Shown here piece after piece: positions 37,977-47,614 of a stretch of 64,000 bases of DNA. Position numbers and translations under genes: made by a program. Within the stretch, counting starts at the first letter, position 1; every line of letters begins with the position of its first letter. The stretch spans positions 57,446 through 121,445 of the forward strand of contig JALHNQ010000004.1 of NCBI GenBank assembly GCA_022843405.1, read 5' to 3'. The notes under the pieces were generated by a model, which saw nothing but the letters and a program-made list of their open reading frames with translations, did not search any database and was not told the origin of the DNA. The stretch is from Methylocystis sp. GTDB taxonomy: Bacteria; Pseudomonadota; Alphaproteobacteria; Rhizobiales; Beijerinckiaceae.

Positions 37977-39887
37977 CTAGCGTCCCGTAAAGTTGATCTT
38001 GCGCGCTTTCTCGTCGTCCCACCACCAGGTCCACAACACGCCGGTGTCGAACTTCGGCGCGCGTTCGGGCCGGCCGAAGAGGTCCCAATAGGCGATGCGA
38101 TGCACGGGATTGTACCAATGCGGAATCCAGTAGCGCTGCGCGCGCAAGGCGCGATCGAGCGCGCGGCAGCATGTGATGAGGTCTTCGCGGGTTTGCGCCT
38201 GGAGCGCCTTCTCGACAAGCGCGTCAATCGCCGGATTGGAGACTCCCGCCAGATTGCGCGAACCAGGGACGTTGGCGGTCTTCGAGCTGAAATAGGCGCG
38301 TAGCTCCTCGCCCGGGTTCCAACTCATGACCATGACGTCATGGACGATGTCGAAATCGAAATTCTCCAGGCGCTGCTTATATTGCGCGGCGTCGACGATG
38401 CGGATGCGCGCGTTGACGCCAAGAAGTTTCAAATTCTTGATGAACGGCTGCGTATGGCGTTCGAAGACGTTGGAGTTGTCGAGAAATTCGAATTCGAGCG
38501 GCGTCCCGTCAGGCAAGCGCAAGGCGCCGTCCTGACGCGTGCAGCCGGCGGCGACAAGAAGATCATTGGCCTTTTTGAGCAGAACGCGGTCCTGTCCGGT
38601 GCCGTCGGAGACGGGAGCGACAAAAGGTTCGCCGAAAACTTCCGCGGGAAGATCGGCGCGATAAGGTTCGAGCAGCGCAATTTCCTGTTGGCTCGGCAGG
38701 CCCTTCGCTTCAAGGTCGGAATTTTCGAAATAGGACGAGATGCGCTTATAGGCGTCATACATCAGGTTGCGGCTGGTCCATTCATAGTCGAAGGCGTAGC
38801 CGATCGCCTCGCGCACGCGCGGGTCCTTGAAAATCTTGCGGCGCGTGTTGAAGATCCATCCCTGTATTTGTGGAATATTATTGTTGGGCGTCGTCGTGCG
38901 TTTGACGCGTCCGTCCTTGACGGCCGGAAAATCGTAACCCGTCGCCCAGACGCGCGCGATGTTTTCCTCGCGCTCGGTGAAGGCGCCGGCCTTGAACGCC
39001 TCGAAGGCCACCTGACTGTCGCCGAAATATTCAAAGCGCACGACGTCGAAATTGCCCTGGCCTATCGTGATCGGGAAATCCTTCGCCCAATAGTCGGGAT
39101 TGCGATGATAGGCGATGAAGCGGCCTTGCTCGAAGGCTCCGACCTTATAGGGCCCCGAGCCGAGCGGGGGCTCCAGCGTCGTCGACTCGAAATCGCGGTC
39201 CTTGTAATAGGCGCGCGAAAAGATCGGTTGACCGACGACGCTCACCGGCAGATCGCGCGTGCGGCCCGGCGCGAAGCGCAGGACGAGAACGTCATCGGCC
39301 TCAGCTTCCGCGCTGTCCAGATCGCGCAACAACTGGCTGATGACGGGATGGCCCTTGCTCTTGAGGATGTTGAGGGAAAAGGCGGCGTCATGCGCCGTCA
39401 GCGGCGAGCCGTCGTGAAAGCGCGCCTCTTTGCGCAGGAGGAACGCATAGGTGAGCTTGTCCGCCGAGATGCGCACCTTCTTGGCGACAAGGCCGTAATA
39501 GGCGTCGCGTTCGTCGAGGCTCTGGTTCATCAAACTGTCGAAGACGAGCGACATGCCCGTCGCCGGATTGCCTCGCAACACATAGGCGTTGAAACTGTCG
39601 TAAGTGGGGCTGGCCGGCGACAGCGCCAAGGTTCCGCCCTTGGGGGCCTGCGGATTGACGTAGGCGAAATGTTTGAAGTCGGCGGGCTCGCCGAGGTCGC
39701 CAAAGGTCGAAAGCCCGTGGCTCTCCACTTCGCCCTTGGCGAGAGGACCAAAGCGGCTATCGGCGGGGGCCGGCGTTCCGGACTTGGCCAGGACGCGCGG
39801 GGCGACCAGAGCGGCGGCGCCGGCGCTGATGACGGAGCGGCGCGACAGACGAATGCGCGTTAGATCGACGATTCTGGAATGAGCCAA
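37977..39887 (-). CDS. yejA: extracellular peptide-binding protein, YejA type
   Basis: A 636-aa periplasmic solute-binding protein (SBP family 5). The N-terminus has a twin-arginine-like signal (SRRSVISAGAAALVAPRVLA), so Tat export is likely. The mature domain begins with GLSTFGDLGEPADFKHFAYV, a YejA-type block. In the family it captures peptides, including microcin C. It is the first gene of yejABEF and is divergent from gabD (152 bp between starts). Confidence 0.93.
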   Translation of the reverse strand: MAHSRIVDLTRIRLSRRSVISAGAAALVAPRVLAKSGTPAPADSRFGPLAKGEVESHGLSTFGDLGEPADFKHFAYVNPQAPKGGTLALSPASPTYDSFNAYVLRGNPATGMSLVFDSLMNQSLDERDAYYGLVAKKVRISADKLTYAFLLRKEARFHDGSPLTAHDAAFSLNILKSKGHPVISQLLRDLDSAEAEADDVLVLRFAPGRTRDLPVSVVGQPIFSRAYYKDRDFESTTLEPPLGSGPYKVGAFEQGRFIAYHRNPDYWAKDFPITIGQGNFDVVRFEYFGDSQVAFEAFKAGAFTEREENIARVWATGYDFPAVKDGRVKRTTTPNNNIPQIQGWIFNTRRKIFKDPRVREAIGYAFDYEWTSRNLMYDAYKRISSYFENSDLEAKGLPSQQEIALLEPYRADLPAEVFGEPFVAPVSDGTGQDRVLLKKANDLLVAAGCTRQDGALRLPDGTPLEFEFLDNSNVFERHTQPFIKNLKLLGVNARIRIVDAAQYKQRLENFDFDIVHDVMVMSWNPGEELRAYFSSKTANVPGSRNLAGVSNPAIDALVEKALQAQTREDLITCCRALDRALRAQRYWIPHWYNPVHRIAYWDLFGRPERAPKFDTGVLWTWWWDDEKARKINFTGR

Positions 39888-40039
39888 AGTGACCTCAGGC
39901 GGAGGGAGCGCGGCCGGCCGTTAGCCCTTAAGCCGCATTATCTAGTTTTTAGCGGGTTCGCTAGCCGCGTTCAGAGCCGTCACGCCGCTTTGGCCATTCT
40001 AGCAAAATGCGCGACAGGCGCGCCAGGGGACGCGAAAAA

Positions 40040-41488
40040 ATGAATGAAATCAACCTCGACCTTCGCGAGCAGGGCTTCATCGACGGCGTTTGGGTCGGTG
40101 CAGACAGCGGCGCAACCTTTGGCGTCAACAATCCCGCGACCGGCGCGGTTCTCGGCCAGGTTCCCGATATGGGCGCCGCGGAGACGCGGCGGGCGATCGA
40201 GTCCTGCGCTCGGGCGCTGCCGAAGTGGCGCGATCGCGCCGCCAAGGAGCGGGCGAAGATCATGCGCCGCTGGTTTGAGCTGATCATGGCCGATCAGGAG
40301 CGGCTGGCGCGAATCATCACCGCCGAAATGGGCAAGCCGCTGGCCGAGGCGCGCGGCGAAATCGCCTATGCGGCGAGCTTCATCGAATGGTTCGCGGAAG
40401 AAGGGCGGCGCATTTACGGCGACGTGATCCCAGGGCCGACCGACCGTCGTCTGTTGGTCTTCAAACAGGCGATTGGCGTTACGGCGGCGATCACCCCATG
40501 GAACTTCCCCTCCGCCATGTTTGCGCGCAAGGTCGGCGCTGCGCTTGGCGCCGGCTGCACGATGGCGGTGAAGCCCGCCGAGCTGACGCCCTTTTCGGCG
40601 CTGGCGCTCGCCGAACTCGCCGAGCGCGCCGGCGTGCCGTCGGGCGTCATCAATGTGGTGACGGCGAAAGACCCCGCGCCGGTCGGGCTCGAATTCACCC
40701 AAAATCCGCTGGTGCGCAAGCTGACCTTCACCGGCTCGACCGAGGTCGGCAGAATCTTGCTGCGACAGGCCGCCGAGAACATCCAGAAATGCTCGATGGA
40801 GCTTGGCGGCAATGCGCCGCTCATCATCTTCGAGGACGCTGATCTCGATCGCGCCGTCGAGGGGGCGATCGCTACCAAATATCGCAACAGCGGACAGACC
40901 TGCGTTTCGGCCAATCGCATCCTTGTTCACGCGTCGATCATCGGCGTCTTCGCCGAAAGACTCGCGGCGGCGGCCGGCGCGTTGAAGGTCGGCGAAGGAA
41001 TGCAAGAGGGCGTCGCCATCGGGCCGCTGATCGAAGAGGCGGCGGTGGAGAAGGTCGAGCGTCATGTCGCGGACGCCATCGCCCATGGCGCCAAGGTTTT
41101 GACCGGCGGCGCCCGTCATGCGCTCGGCGGCGCTTTCTTTCAGCCGACGGTGCTCGCGAATGTGCCGGCCGACGCGCTGATCTTCAATGAAGAGACCTTC
41201 GGCCCCGTCGCGCCGCTCATCTCGTTCGAAACGGAAGACGAAGCGGTGCGTCTCGCCAACGCCACGCCTTACGGGCTTGCCGCTTACTTCTACAGTCGCG
41301 ACGTCGTCCGCTGCATCCGCGTCGCCGAGCGATTGGAATTCGGCATGGTCGGCGTCAATGAAACTTTGATCTCAACCGAAGTTGCGCCTTTCGGCGGCGT
41401 CAAACATTCGGGTCTCGGACGAGAAGGATCGCGCTACGGCGTCGATGATTATATCGAGATCAAATATGTCTGCCTTGGCGGACTGTGA
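40040..41488 (+). CDS. gabD: NAD(P)-dependent succinate-semialdehyde dehydrogenase
   Basis: A 482-aa aldehyde dehydrogenase. Catalytic Glu254 (SMELGGNAP) and Cys288 (NSGQTCVSA) are both present. The block FTGSTEVGR and the C-terminal SSADH-type pattern (GGVKHSGLGREGSRYG) support succinate-semialdehyde as substrate, in GABA or related catabolism; other semialdehydes are possible. The ATG giving MNEINLDL was chosen; an ATG 33 bp upstream is possible. Confidence 0.9.
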   Translation: MNEINLDLREQGFIDGVWVGADSGATFGVNNPATGAVLGQVPDMGAAETRRAIESCARALPKWRDRAAKERAKIMRRWFELIMADQERLARIITAEMGKPLAEARGEIAYAASFIEWFAEEGRRIYGDVIPGPTDRRLLVFKQAIGVTAAITPWNFPSAMFARKVGAALGAGCTMAVKPAELTPFSALALAELAERAGVPSGVINVVTAKDPAPVGLEFTQNPLVRKLTFTGSTEVGRILLRQAAENIQKCSMELGGNAPLIIFEDADLDRAVEGAIATKYRNSGQTCVSANRILVHASIIGVFAERLAAAAGALKVGEGMQEGVAIGPLIEEAAVEKVERHVADAIAHGAKVLTGGARHALGGAFFQPTVLANVPADALIFNEETFGPVAPLISFETEDEAVRLANATPYGLAAYFYSRDVVRCIRVAERLEFGMVGVNETLISTEVAPFGGVKHSGLGREGSRYGVDDYIEIKYVCLGGL

Positions 41489-42988
41489 TCACTCGACTCT
41501 GATGCGACCGTCGACGACGGGCGCGATCGCGCCGGCTTTCTCGATCGCGCCGATGACGACGCTCGACAGCAGCGGGCCGTCGAACTCGCCGACGAGCGGC
41601 TTGCCGCGGGTCAGCGCGACATAGCCGTCCTTGCCGCGCGCAAGGAAGTCGCTGGTCGCAATCTTGTAGCGCTTCGCCTCATCGAGCGGTTTGCCGCCGA
41701 TCTCGATCGAAACCAGTCGCGAACCCGGAACCGCGTCGCGCCGCACGACGATGCGCGCGCCGGAAATCTGAGCGAAGCGGCCGGCGTCCTTATCGATCAG
41801 CCAGACGGCGTTTTCTAAAGCGGCGCGCAGATCGGCGCCCGAAAGCTCCAGAGTCACAAGCTGATTGTTGAACGGCAGCTCCCTGGCGATGTCCTTGCGC
41901 GTCAGCTTGGTTCCGGCCGGATAGGTTCGATTGCCGCGGATGCCGCCGCCGTTGAGAATGGCGACGTCGGCGCCAGTCGCCATGCGCATCGTATCGGCGA
42001 AAAAGTCGCCGATGGCGGTTTCTTGACCGCGCACGCTCGCCTTTCGGCTGTCGAGCGGCGTCTTCGTGACGCCAATGTCGACATTGAGCGCCTTGTCGAT
42101 CTCGGCTTGATATTGCGCGACGCGCGCCGCGATCGCGGCGTCGGGCGCGACATCGGCGGTGTCGACGATGCGAAATCTCGGCGTCCAGCGCTTGACCCCG
42201 TCGTTAGCGATGCGAACCTCGACATCGATCGCGACGAGATTGACGCCGTCGGCCTGGGTCTCGCCGATGGCGGCGCGTCCGTCATAGGCGACAAGCAGAT
42301 TGTGGTCGTGCCCCGACAGAATAATGTCGATCGGGCCTAACTTCATCAGCCGCAGATCGTCCTGCCACTCGGAATGCGTGACCACGACGACAAGATCGGC
42401 GCCGGCGTCGCGTAGCGCTTGCGCCTCGCGCTTCGCGGTCTCGATCGCCGGCAGAAGTTTCAGCGTTCCGGGATTCGACCGTCTTGCGGCTTCGTCGTCG
42501 GTCAGGCCGAAAATGCCGATCTTGACGCCCTCGACGTCGATGATTTTGCTGTCGGCGAGGCCGGGTAGGGGATGGTTCGAGGAGTCGCGCAGATTGGCGG
42601 CGAGCAGCGCGAATGTCGCTTCGCCCATGCGCTGGCGGAACACCGCTTCGCCGAAATCGAACTCGTGATTGCCGGGCGTGAAGACGTCGAGGCCGATGCG
42701 GTTGAGAAAATCCATAATATGGGCGCCCTGGTCGACGCTCGAAGTGAGCGAAGGCGACAGCGTGTCGCCGGCATGCGCGACGATGACGTTCTTGGCTTTC
42801 GCGCGTTCGGCCTTCACCGCGCCGGCGACGCGGGCGAAGCCGCCGCGCCCGTCCCGTTCTGCCATCTCGTAGATGTCGCTGAAAACGACGAAGGCGAGAT
42901 TGACGACGCGCTCGGCGGCGCGGGCGGGAAGGGCGACGGTCGCGAGGATGAGAAAAATGACGCCGCCGAAACAAGAATTAGAAAACAT
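41489..42988 (-). CDS. UshA-type bifunctional metallophosphatase/5'-nucleotidase
   Basis: A 499-aa secreted protein: signal peptide (residues 1-24), a calcineurin-like metallophosphoesterase domain and a C-terminal 5'-nucleotidase domain (SGADLRAALENAVW). Metal-site motifs are GNHEFDFG, VVVVTHSEW and LSGHDHNL. The first motif reads FSDIY, so the usual D-x-H has Tyr40 in place of His; some homologues share this. It would hydrolyse nucleotides or related phosphates in the periplasm. It converges with gabD; the frame open upstream of this ATG is only repeat translation. Confidence 0.88.
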   Translation of the reverse strand: MFSNSCFGGVIFLILATVALPARAAERVVNLAFVVFSDIYEMAERDGRGGFARVAGAVKAERAKAKNVIVAHAGDTLSPSLTSSVDQGAHIMDFLNRIGLDVFTPGNHEFDFGEAVFRQRMGEATFALLAANLRDSSNHPLPGLADSKIIDVEGVKIGIFGLTDDEAARRSNPGTLKLLPAIETAKREAQALRDAGADLVVVVTHSEWQDDLRLMKLGPIDIILSGHDHNLLVAYDGRAAIGETQADGVNLVAIDVEVRIANDGVKRWTPRFRIVDTADVAPDAAIAARVAQYQAEIDKALNVDIGVTKTPLDSRKASVRGQETAIGDFFADTMRMATGADVAILNGGGIRGNRTYPAGTKLTRKDIARELPFNNQLVTLELSGADLRAALENAVWLIDKDAGRFAQISGARIVVRRDAVPGSRLVSIEIGGKPLDEAKRYKIATSDFLARGKDGYVALTRGKPLVGEFDGPLLSSVVIGAIEKAGAIAPVVDGRIRVE

Positions 42989-43021
42989 GATGCTCCGTTT
43001 GTTGGCGAAGCGCCTGCAGTT

Positions 43022-43070
43022 CCCTCTCCCCGCTTGCGGGGAGAGGTGAGGTGAGGGGCCGGGGTGATTG
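43022..43070 (-). repeat. REP-like hairpin, left copy of inverted pair
   Basis: Carries the hairpin CCTCTCCCCGC / GCGGGGAGAGG plus GAGGTGAGGGGCCGGGGTGATT. It matches, as reverse complement, the copy at 43457-43507 over about 49 bp with few differences. It ends 9 bp before the DUF559 stop. Confidence 0.85.
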
Positions 43071-43079
43071 TCAGAAAAT

Positions 43080-43439
43080 CTATTCCGATTCATGCAGCGC
43101 ATCCAAGATGACTTCTATGACAGCTTCAATATTTTCATAAAGCTGCGCATTGTCGAAACGGATGACGCGAAGGCCGCGAAATTCGAGAAATTCCGTCCGC
43201 TGAGCGTCGCGCGCGATTTTAGCCGCGCTTGAATGCGTTTCGCCATCGACTTCGATGATTAAGCCGCGTTGACGGCACAGGAAATCTGCAATGTATGGAC
43301 CGATCGGCGCCTGTCGCACGAATTTGAATCCGCCGAGCGCCCTGTTCTGCAGGCGCTTCCATAGGAGACGCTCGGCGTTTGTGGCGTCGCGCCGTAGCGA
43401 GCGGGCGCGGCGCGTTTCCAATATGCGGAGGCCTCGCAT
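43080..43439 (-). CDS. DUF559 (Vsr-like nuclease fold) protein
   Basis: A 119-aa protein of the DUF559 family, which has a restriction-endonuclease-like fold related to Vsr. Visible blocks: LRRDATNAERLLWKRLQNR, the active-site-like YIADFLCRQRGLIIEVDGETH (Asp, then IEVDG) and RVIRFDN. It is likely a small DNA nuclease; substrates are unknown. It lies between two inverted repeats (9 and 17 bp away), a unit of about 0.49 kb, suggesting joint mobility. Start ATG. Confidence 0.9.
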   Translation of the reverse strand: MRGLRILETRRARSLRRDATNAERLLWKRLQNRALGGFKFVRQAPIGPYIADFLCRQRGLIIEVDGETHSSAAKIARDAQRTEFLEFRGLRVIRFDNAQLYENIEAVIEVILDALHESE

Positions 43440-43456
43440 GCGTCATTCGCTTCGCT

Positions 43457-43507
43457 AATCACCCGGGCCCCTCACCTTACCTCTCCCCGCTTGTCGCGGG
43501 GAGAGGG
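43457..43507 (+). repeat. REP-like hairpin, right copy of inverted pair
   Basis: Reads AATCACCCGGGCCCCTCACC, then CTCTCCCCGC, a TTGTC loop and GCGGGGAGAGG. It is the inverted partner of 43022-43070 and lies 17 bp upstream of the DUF559 start. Confidence 0.85.
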
Positions 43508-43545
43508 GCGGCAAGCGTTGCGCCTATAACAATTCGCGTCCGCCA

Positions 43546-43577
43546 CAAAATGAAGCGGCGCCCGTGGGCGCCGCTTC
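43546..43577 (-). terminator. rho-independent terminator of amtB copy 2
   Basis: A perfect 12-bp stem, GAAGCGGCGCCC / GGGCGCCGCTTC (43552-43563 with 43566-43577) with a 2-nt loop. On the minus strand it is followed by ATTTTG, 24 bp after the amtB stop. Confidence 0.78.
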
Positions 43578-43600
43578 GCGTCGTGCCAGGAGATGAGCTC

Positions 43601-45076
43601 TTAGTAGTTGTAGGCGCGCTCGCCGTGATCGCTGATGTCGAGGCCTTCGCGCTCTTGATCCGGCGTCGGCCGCAGGCCGATGACGACGTCGACCAGCTTG
43701 AACAGGATCGCAGAACCGATGCCCGACCACAGCAGCGTTGCGACGACGGCGATCGCCTGCGCCTTCATCTGCGTCGCCATGTCATATGTTCCGGCGAAGG
43801 TTTCCAGATTGGTGTAGTCGGTGATGCCGACGCCGCCGAGATCGGGATTGACCAGAATGCCGGTCGCCAGCGCGCCGGTGATGCCGCCGATGCAGTGCAC
43901 GCCGAACACGTCGAGCGCGTCGTCGTAGCCGGCCATCCTCTTCACGAAATCGACGAAGAAGAGGCAGATCGGCGAAACCGCGAAGCCAAGAACGATGGCG
44001 CCCACGGGCCCGGCGTAGCCTGACGCGGGCGTCACCGCGACGAGGCCGGCGACCGCGCCGGTGATAAGGCCCAGCATCGAAGGCTTACCCTTCACCAGCC
44101 ATTCGACGATCATCCACGACAGCGCCGCAGCCGCCGTCGCCACCATCGTGTTGACGAAGGCGAGCGCAGTCACGCCGTTCGCCTCGAGATTCGAGCCGGC
44201 GTTGAAGCCGAACCAGCCGACCCACAGCAATGAGGCGCCGACCATCGACAGGGTGAGCGAATGCGGCGGCAGCGCCTCCTTGCCGAAGCCGATGCGCTTG
44301 CCGACGATGATCGCGCCAACGAGACCGGCGATGCCGGCGTTGATATGCACCACCGTGCCGCCAGCAAAGTCCAGCGCGCCCTTGCCGGCGAGCCAACCGA
44401 CGGCGGCGTTGATCTCGTCGATCTTCGCCTGCGCGGCCGCTTTCGCCGCCTCGTCGGCCGCCGCAGCGAGTTGCGTCGCGGCGTCGACCAGAGCGTTCGG
44501 ATCGGCGACGCCCCACACCCAATGGGCGATCGGGAAGTAGATGACGGTCACCCAGAAGCCGACGAAGAGCAGCACGGCGGAAAATTTCATGCGCTCGGCG
44601 AAGGCGCCGATGATGAGCGCCGGGGTGATCATCGCGAATGTCATCTGGAAGACGAAATAGGCGTATTCCGGAATGACATGCCCCGGCGTGAAGGTCGCCG
44701 CGTTGGAGGAGGCCGTGACGCCCTTCAGGAACAGCTTGTTGAAGCCGCCGATATAATTGCTCAGCGATCCGCCGTCGCCGAAGGCGAGCGAATAGCCATA
44801 GACCGTCCAGATCACGCCGACCAGCGCGACGATCGCGAACGTCTGAGACAAGATCGACAGCATGTTCTTGGCGCGCACCAGGCCGCCGTAGAACAGCGCT
44901 AGGCCGGGGATCGACATCATCAGCACGAGGGCCGATGAGGTGAGCATCCAGGCCGTGTCGCCGGGATTGGGCGTCGGGTCATTCGCGGCGAAAGCCGGAA
45001 ACGCCAGCAAGGCCGAAATCGCCGCTCCCGCGATGACCGAAGCGACTGAAGCGCTTCGAGGCGAAGGAAATTTCAT
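43601..45076 (-). CDS. amtB: ammonium transporter AmtB (copy 2)
   Basis: A 491-aa ammonium channel with a cleavable signal (ALLAFPAFAAN). Channel His residues are in TVVHINAGIAG (~244) and FGVHCIGGITG. Compared with copy 1 it has an extra Ala-rich stretch at about residues 191-233 (TQLAAAADEAAKAAAQAK), probably a periplasmic loop. AGGAGCTC precedes the ATG. It follows glnK copy 2 with a 32-bp gap and ends at a terminator. Confidence 0.95.
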   Translation of the reverse strand: MKFPSPRSASVASVIAGAAISALLAFPAFAANDPTPNPGDTAWMLTSSALVLMMSIPGLALFYGGLVRAKNMLSILSQTFAIVALVGVIWTVYGYSLAFGDGGSLSNYIGGFNKLFLKGVTASSNAATFTPGHVIPEYAYFVFQMTFAMITPALIIGAFAERMKFSAVLLFVGFWVTVIYFPIAHWVWGVADPNALVDAATQLAAAADEAAKAAAQAKIDEINAAVGWLAGKGALDFAGGTVVHINAGIAGLVGAIIVGKRIGFGKEALPPHSLTLSMVGASLLWVGWFGFNAGSNLEANGVTALAFVNTMVATAAAALSWMIVEWLVKGKPSMLGLITGAVAGLVAVTPASGYAGPVGAIVLGFAVSPICLFFVDFVKRMAGYDDALDVFGVHCIGGITGALATGILVNPDLGGVGITDYTNLETFAGTYDMATQMKAQAIAVVATLLWSGIGSAILFKLVDVVIGLRPTPDQEREGLDISDHGERAYNY

Positions 45077-45108
45077 GTGTGAGAGCTCCTGATGTTGCGG
45101 GGAGGCGA

Positions 45109-45799
<691 letters not shown>

Positions 45800-46675
45800 T
45801 CACGATCGCGCGACGTCTCGCAGGCGCACCAGGCCTTCCTGACTCACCGAGGCGACCAGTCGTCCGTCGCGGGTGAAAATCTCGCCGCGCGTCAGCGCTC
45901 GCGCGCCGCCCGCCCACGGGCTGTGCTGCGCATAGAGCAGCCATTGGTCGACGCGCAGCGTGTCATGAATCCACAGCGCGTGATCGAGGCTCGCGACCTG
46001 AATTTTCGGATCGAAAATCGTCAAGCCGTGAACCAGCAGCGCCGTATTGATCAAAGTCATGTCTGAAAGATAGGCGAGCAGCGCATTGTGAAGGGCGTCG
46101 TCGTCGGGCAGCGCGCCGCGCACGCGAAACCAGATCATCTGGCCGGCGGGGCGGCGTTCTGGAAAAAGCGCGTCTTCGGGCGCCACGAGCCGCATGTCGA
46201 GCGCGCTTCGCCGTTTCAGCCAACTTTCGGCCTGTTCCGGAAGGAAGGCGCGAAACCGCTCGATGAGCGCATGCACGTCGTCGAGGCTTTCCGGGTCCGG
46301 CGCGTCCGGCATGCGGTCGGCGTGCGCGAGGCCCTGCTCGCGGCGCTGAAACGACGCCTCCATCGAAAAGATTGTCTGCCCGCGCTGCGTCGCATTGCAG
46401 CGTCGCGTCGTGAAGCTCTTGCCGTCGCGCACGCGTTCGACCGAAAAGTCGATCGGCGTCGTCGGATCGCCGGCGAGGACGAAATAGCCATGCAGCGAAT
46501 GAACGGGGCGGTCCGCCGGCACGGTGCGCGTCGCCGCCACGAGCGCTTGCGCGACGGCCTGTCCGCCATAGACCTGGCGCCCGGATGAGGGCGGGCTATA
46601 GCCTCGGTAACGGTCCGGCTCGATCTCCTCAAGATCGAGAAGCGCCACAAGCTTTGAGGGGCCAGCTTCGTCCAT
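45800..46675 (-). CDS. tesB: acyl-CoA thioesterase II
   Basis: A 291-aa double hot-dog thioesterase that releases fatty acids from acyl-CoA. Blocks: GGQAVAQALVAATRTV near residue 40, HSLHGYFVLAGDP about 60-70, and ASLDHALWIHDTLRVDQW with the catalytic Asp. tesB also adjoins glnK-amtB in E. coli, so this neighbourhood is partly ancient. It ends the trmB-tesB minus-strand run. Confidence 0.95.
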   Translation of the reverse strand: MDEAGPSKLVALLDLEEIEPDRYRGYSPPSSGRQVYGGQAVAQALVAATRTVPADRPVHSLHGYFVLAGDPTTPIDFSVERVRDGKSFTTRRCNATQRGQTIFSMEASFQRREQGLAHADRMPDAPDPESLDDVHALIERFRAFLPEQAESWLKRRSALDMRLVAPEDALFPERRPAGQMIWFRVRGALPDDDALHNALLAYLSDMTLINTALLVHGLTIFDPKIQVASLDHALWIHDTLRVDQWLLYAQHSPWAGGARALTRGEIFTRDGRLVASVSQEGLVRLRDVARS

Positions 46676-46690
46676 CGCGGACGAGACGGG

Positions 46691-46924
46691 TCAGTCGATC
46701 TGACGCGCTTCTTCGGGCAGCATGATCGGAATGCCGTCCCGGATCGGATAGGCGAGTCGCGCCGAGCGCGAAATCAGCTCCTGTCGCACGCTGTCATATT
46801 CGAGCGTGGTCTTGGTCAGCGGGCAGACCAGGATTTCGAGCAGGCGCGGATCGATCCGCGTCGGTTCCGCCGCGGATTCGAACTTATCGGCGCCGGAATC
46901 GGGTTCGTCAGTCATGGCGTTCAT
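46691..46924 (-). CDS. Trm112-family small protein
   Basis: A 77-aa protein (YcaR/Trm112 family). The pattern [17 protein letters not shown], then [18 protein letters not shown] is diagnostic. Bacterial members often lack the full zinc site; here only one Cys is visible in that region. It may assist a methyltransferase, as Trm112 does in eukaryotes. A start three codons downstream (MTDEPD) is possible. Gap to the upstream LON gene is 6 bp. Confidence 0.9.
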   Translation of the reverse strand: MNAMTDEPDSGADKFESAAEPTRIDPRLLEILVCPLTKTTLEYDSVRQELISRSARLAYPIRDGIPIMLPEEARQID

Positions 46925-46930
46925 TTTCCT

Positions 46931-47599
46931 TCAATGCCACTGCGGCCGGTCGCCGTTGCGTTGCGCGAGATCGAGTTTGGCGAGCGCGATCAGCGTTGCC
47001 GCGCGGGTCTTCAAATCGATCGCTTCGACGAGCGCCTGCTTGTCGTTCGAGCCGAACGGACACATCATCGCCAGCGCATTGACGAGCGTCTCCGTCGGCG
47101 CCGCGTCTATGCTCGCCCAGTCGACTTCAAGTTTCGAACATTCGGCGAAGTTGCGCAACATCGACACCATGCTTTCGCGGTCGACCGCGTCGGCGCCGGC
47201 GCCCGTCGTCAGATCCTCCGAGAATTCGTCATAGCTGACCCGACACTGCCGGTAGGGCGTCCGCACGGTGAGCTCATCGACGACGCGAAAGCGCGCGACG
47301 CCCGTTAGCGTAATGAGATAGCGGCCGTCCCCGGTCTCGGCGAGACGGGTGAGGCGTCCGGCGCAGCCAATGTCATAGAGCTGCGTCGCCTCTGCGGCCG
47401 TCTCTTCGCCCGGCAACGGCTGGATCATGCCGATCAGGCGCGCGCCGGCGATTGCGTCGTCGACCATCGCGAGATAGCGCGGCTCGAAAACATTGAGCGG
47501 CAGTTCGCCGCGCGGCAGCAATATCGCGCCCGAAAGCGGAAAGAGCGGCAGAATCTCCGGCAATTCGCCGACGTACGCATAGGGACGGTTCAGGCTCAT
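46931..47599 (-). CDS. LON substrate-binding-domain protein
   Basis: A 222-aa protein that is only the N-terminal (LAN) domain of Lon protease, without the ATPase or protease. Recognisable: LPLFPLSGAILLPRGELPLNVFEPRYLAMV near the start and GCAGRLTRLAETGDGRYLITLTGVARF (shown here only as short parts GCAGRL and LTGVARF). Its function is unknown. It lies between the CnoX-like and Trm112 genes, the usual alphaproteobacterial order. Confidence 0.92.
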   Translation of the reverse strand: MSLNRPYAYVGELPEILPLFPLSGAILLPRGELPLNVFEPRYLAMVDDAIAGARLIGMIQPLPGEETAAEATQLYDIGCAGRLTRLAETGDGRYLITLTGVARFRVVDELTVRTPYRQCRVSYDEFSEDLTTGAGADAVDRESMVSMLRNFAECSKLEVDWASIDAAPTETLVNALAMMCPFGSNDKQALVEAIDLKTRAATLIALAKLDLAQRNGDRPQWH

Positions 47600-47614
47600 C
47601 TTGGCGAAAGCCTC

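Noticed and set aside
38340..39863. A 507-codon open frame antisense to yejA
   Set aside because: It lies fully within yejA and has no recognisable domain; yejA has clear family motifs.
42989..43102. N-terminal extension of the 5'-nucleotidase frame
   Set aside because: The stretch is only translation of the REP-like hairpin (GPSPHLSPQAGRG); the signal peptide begins at the later ATG.
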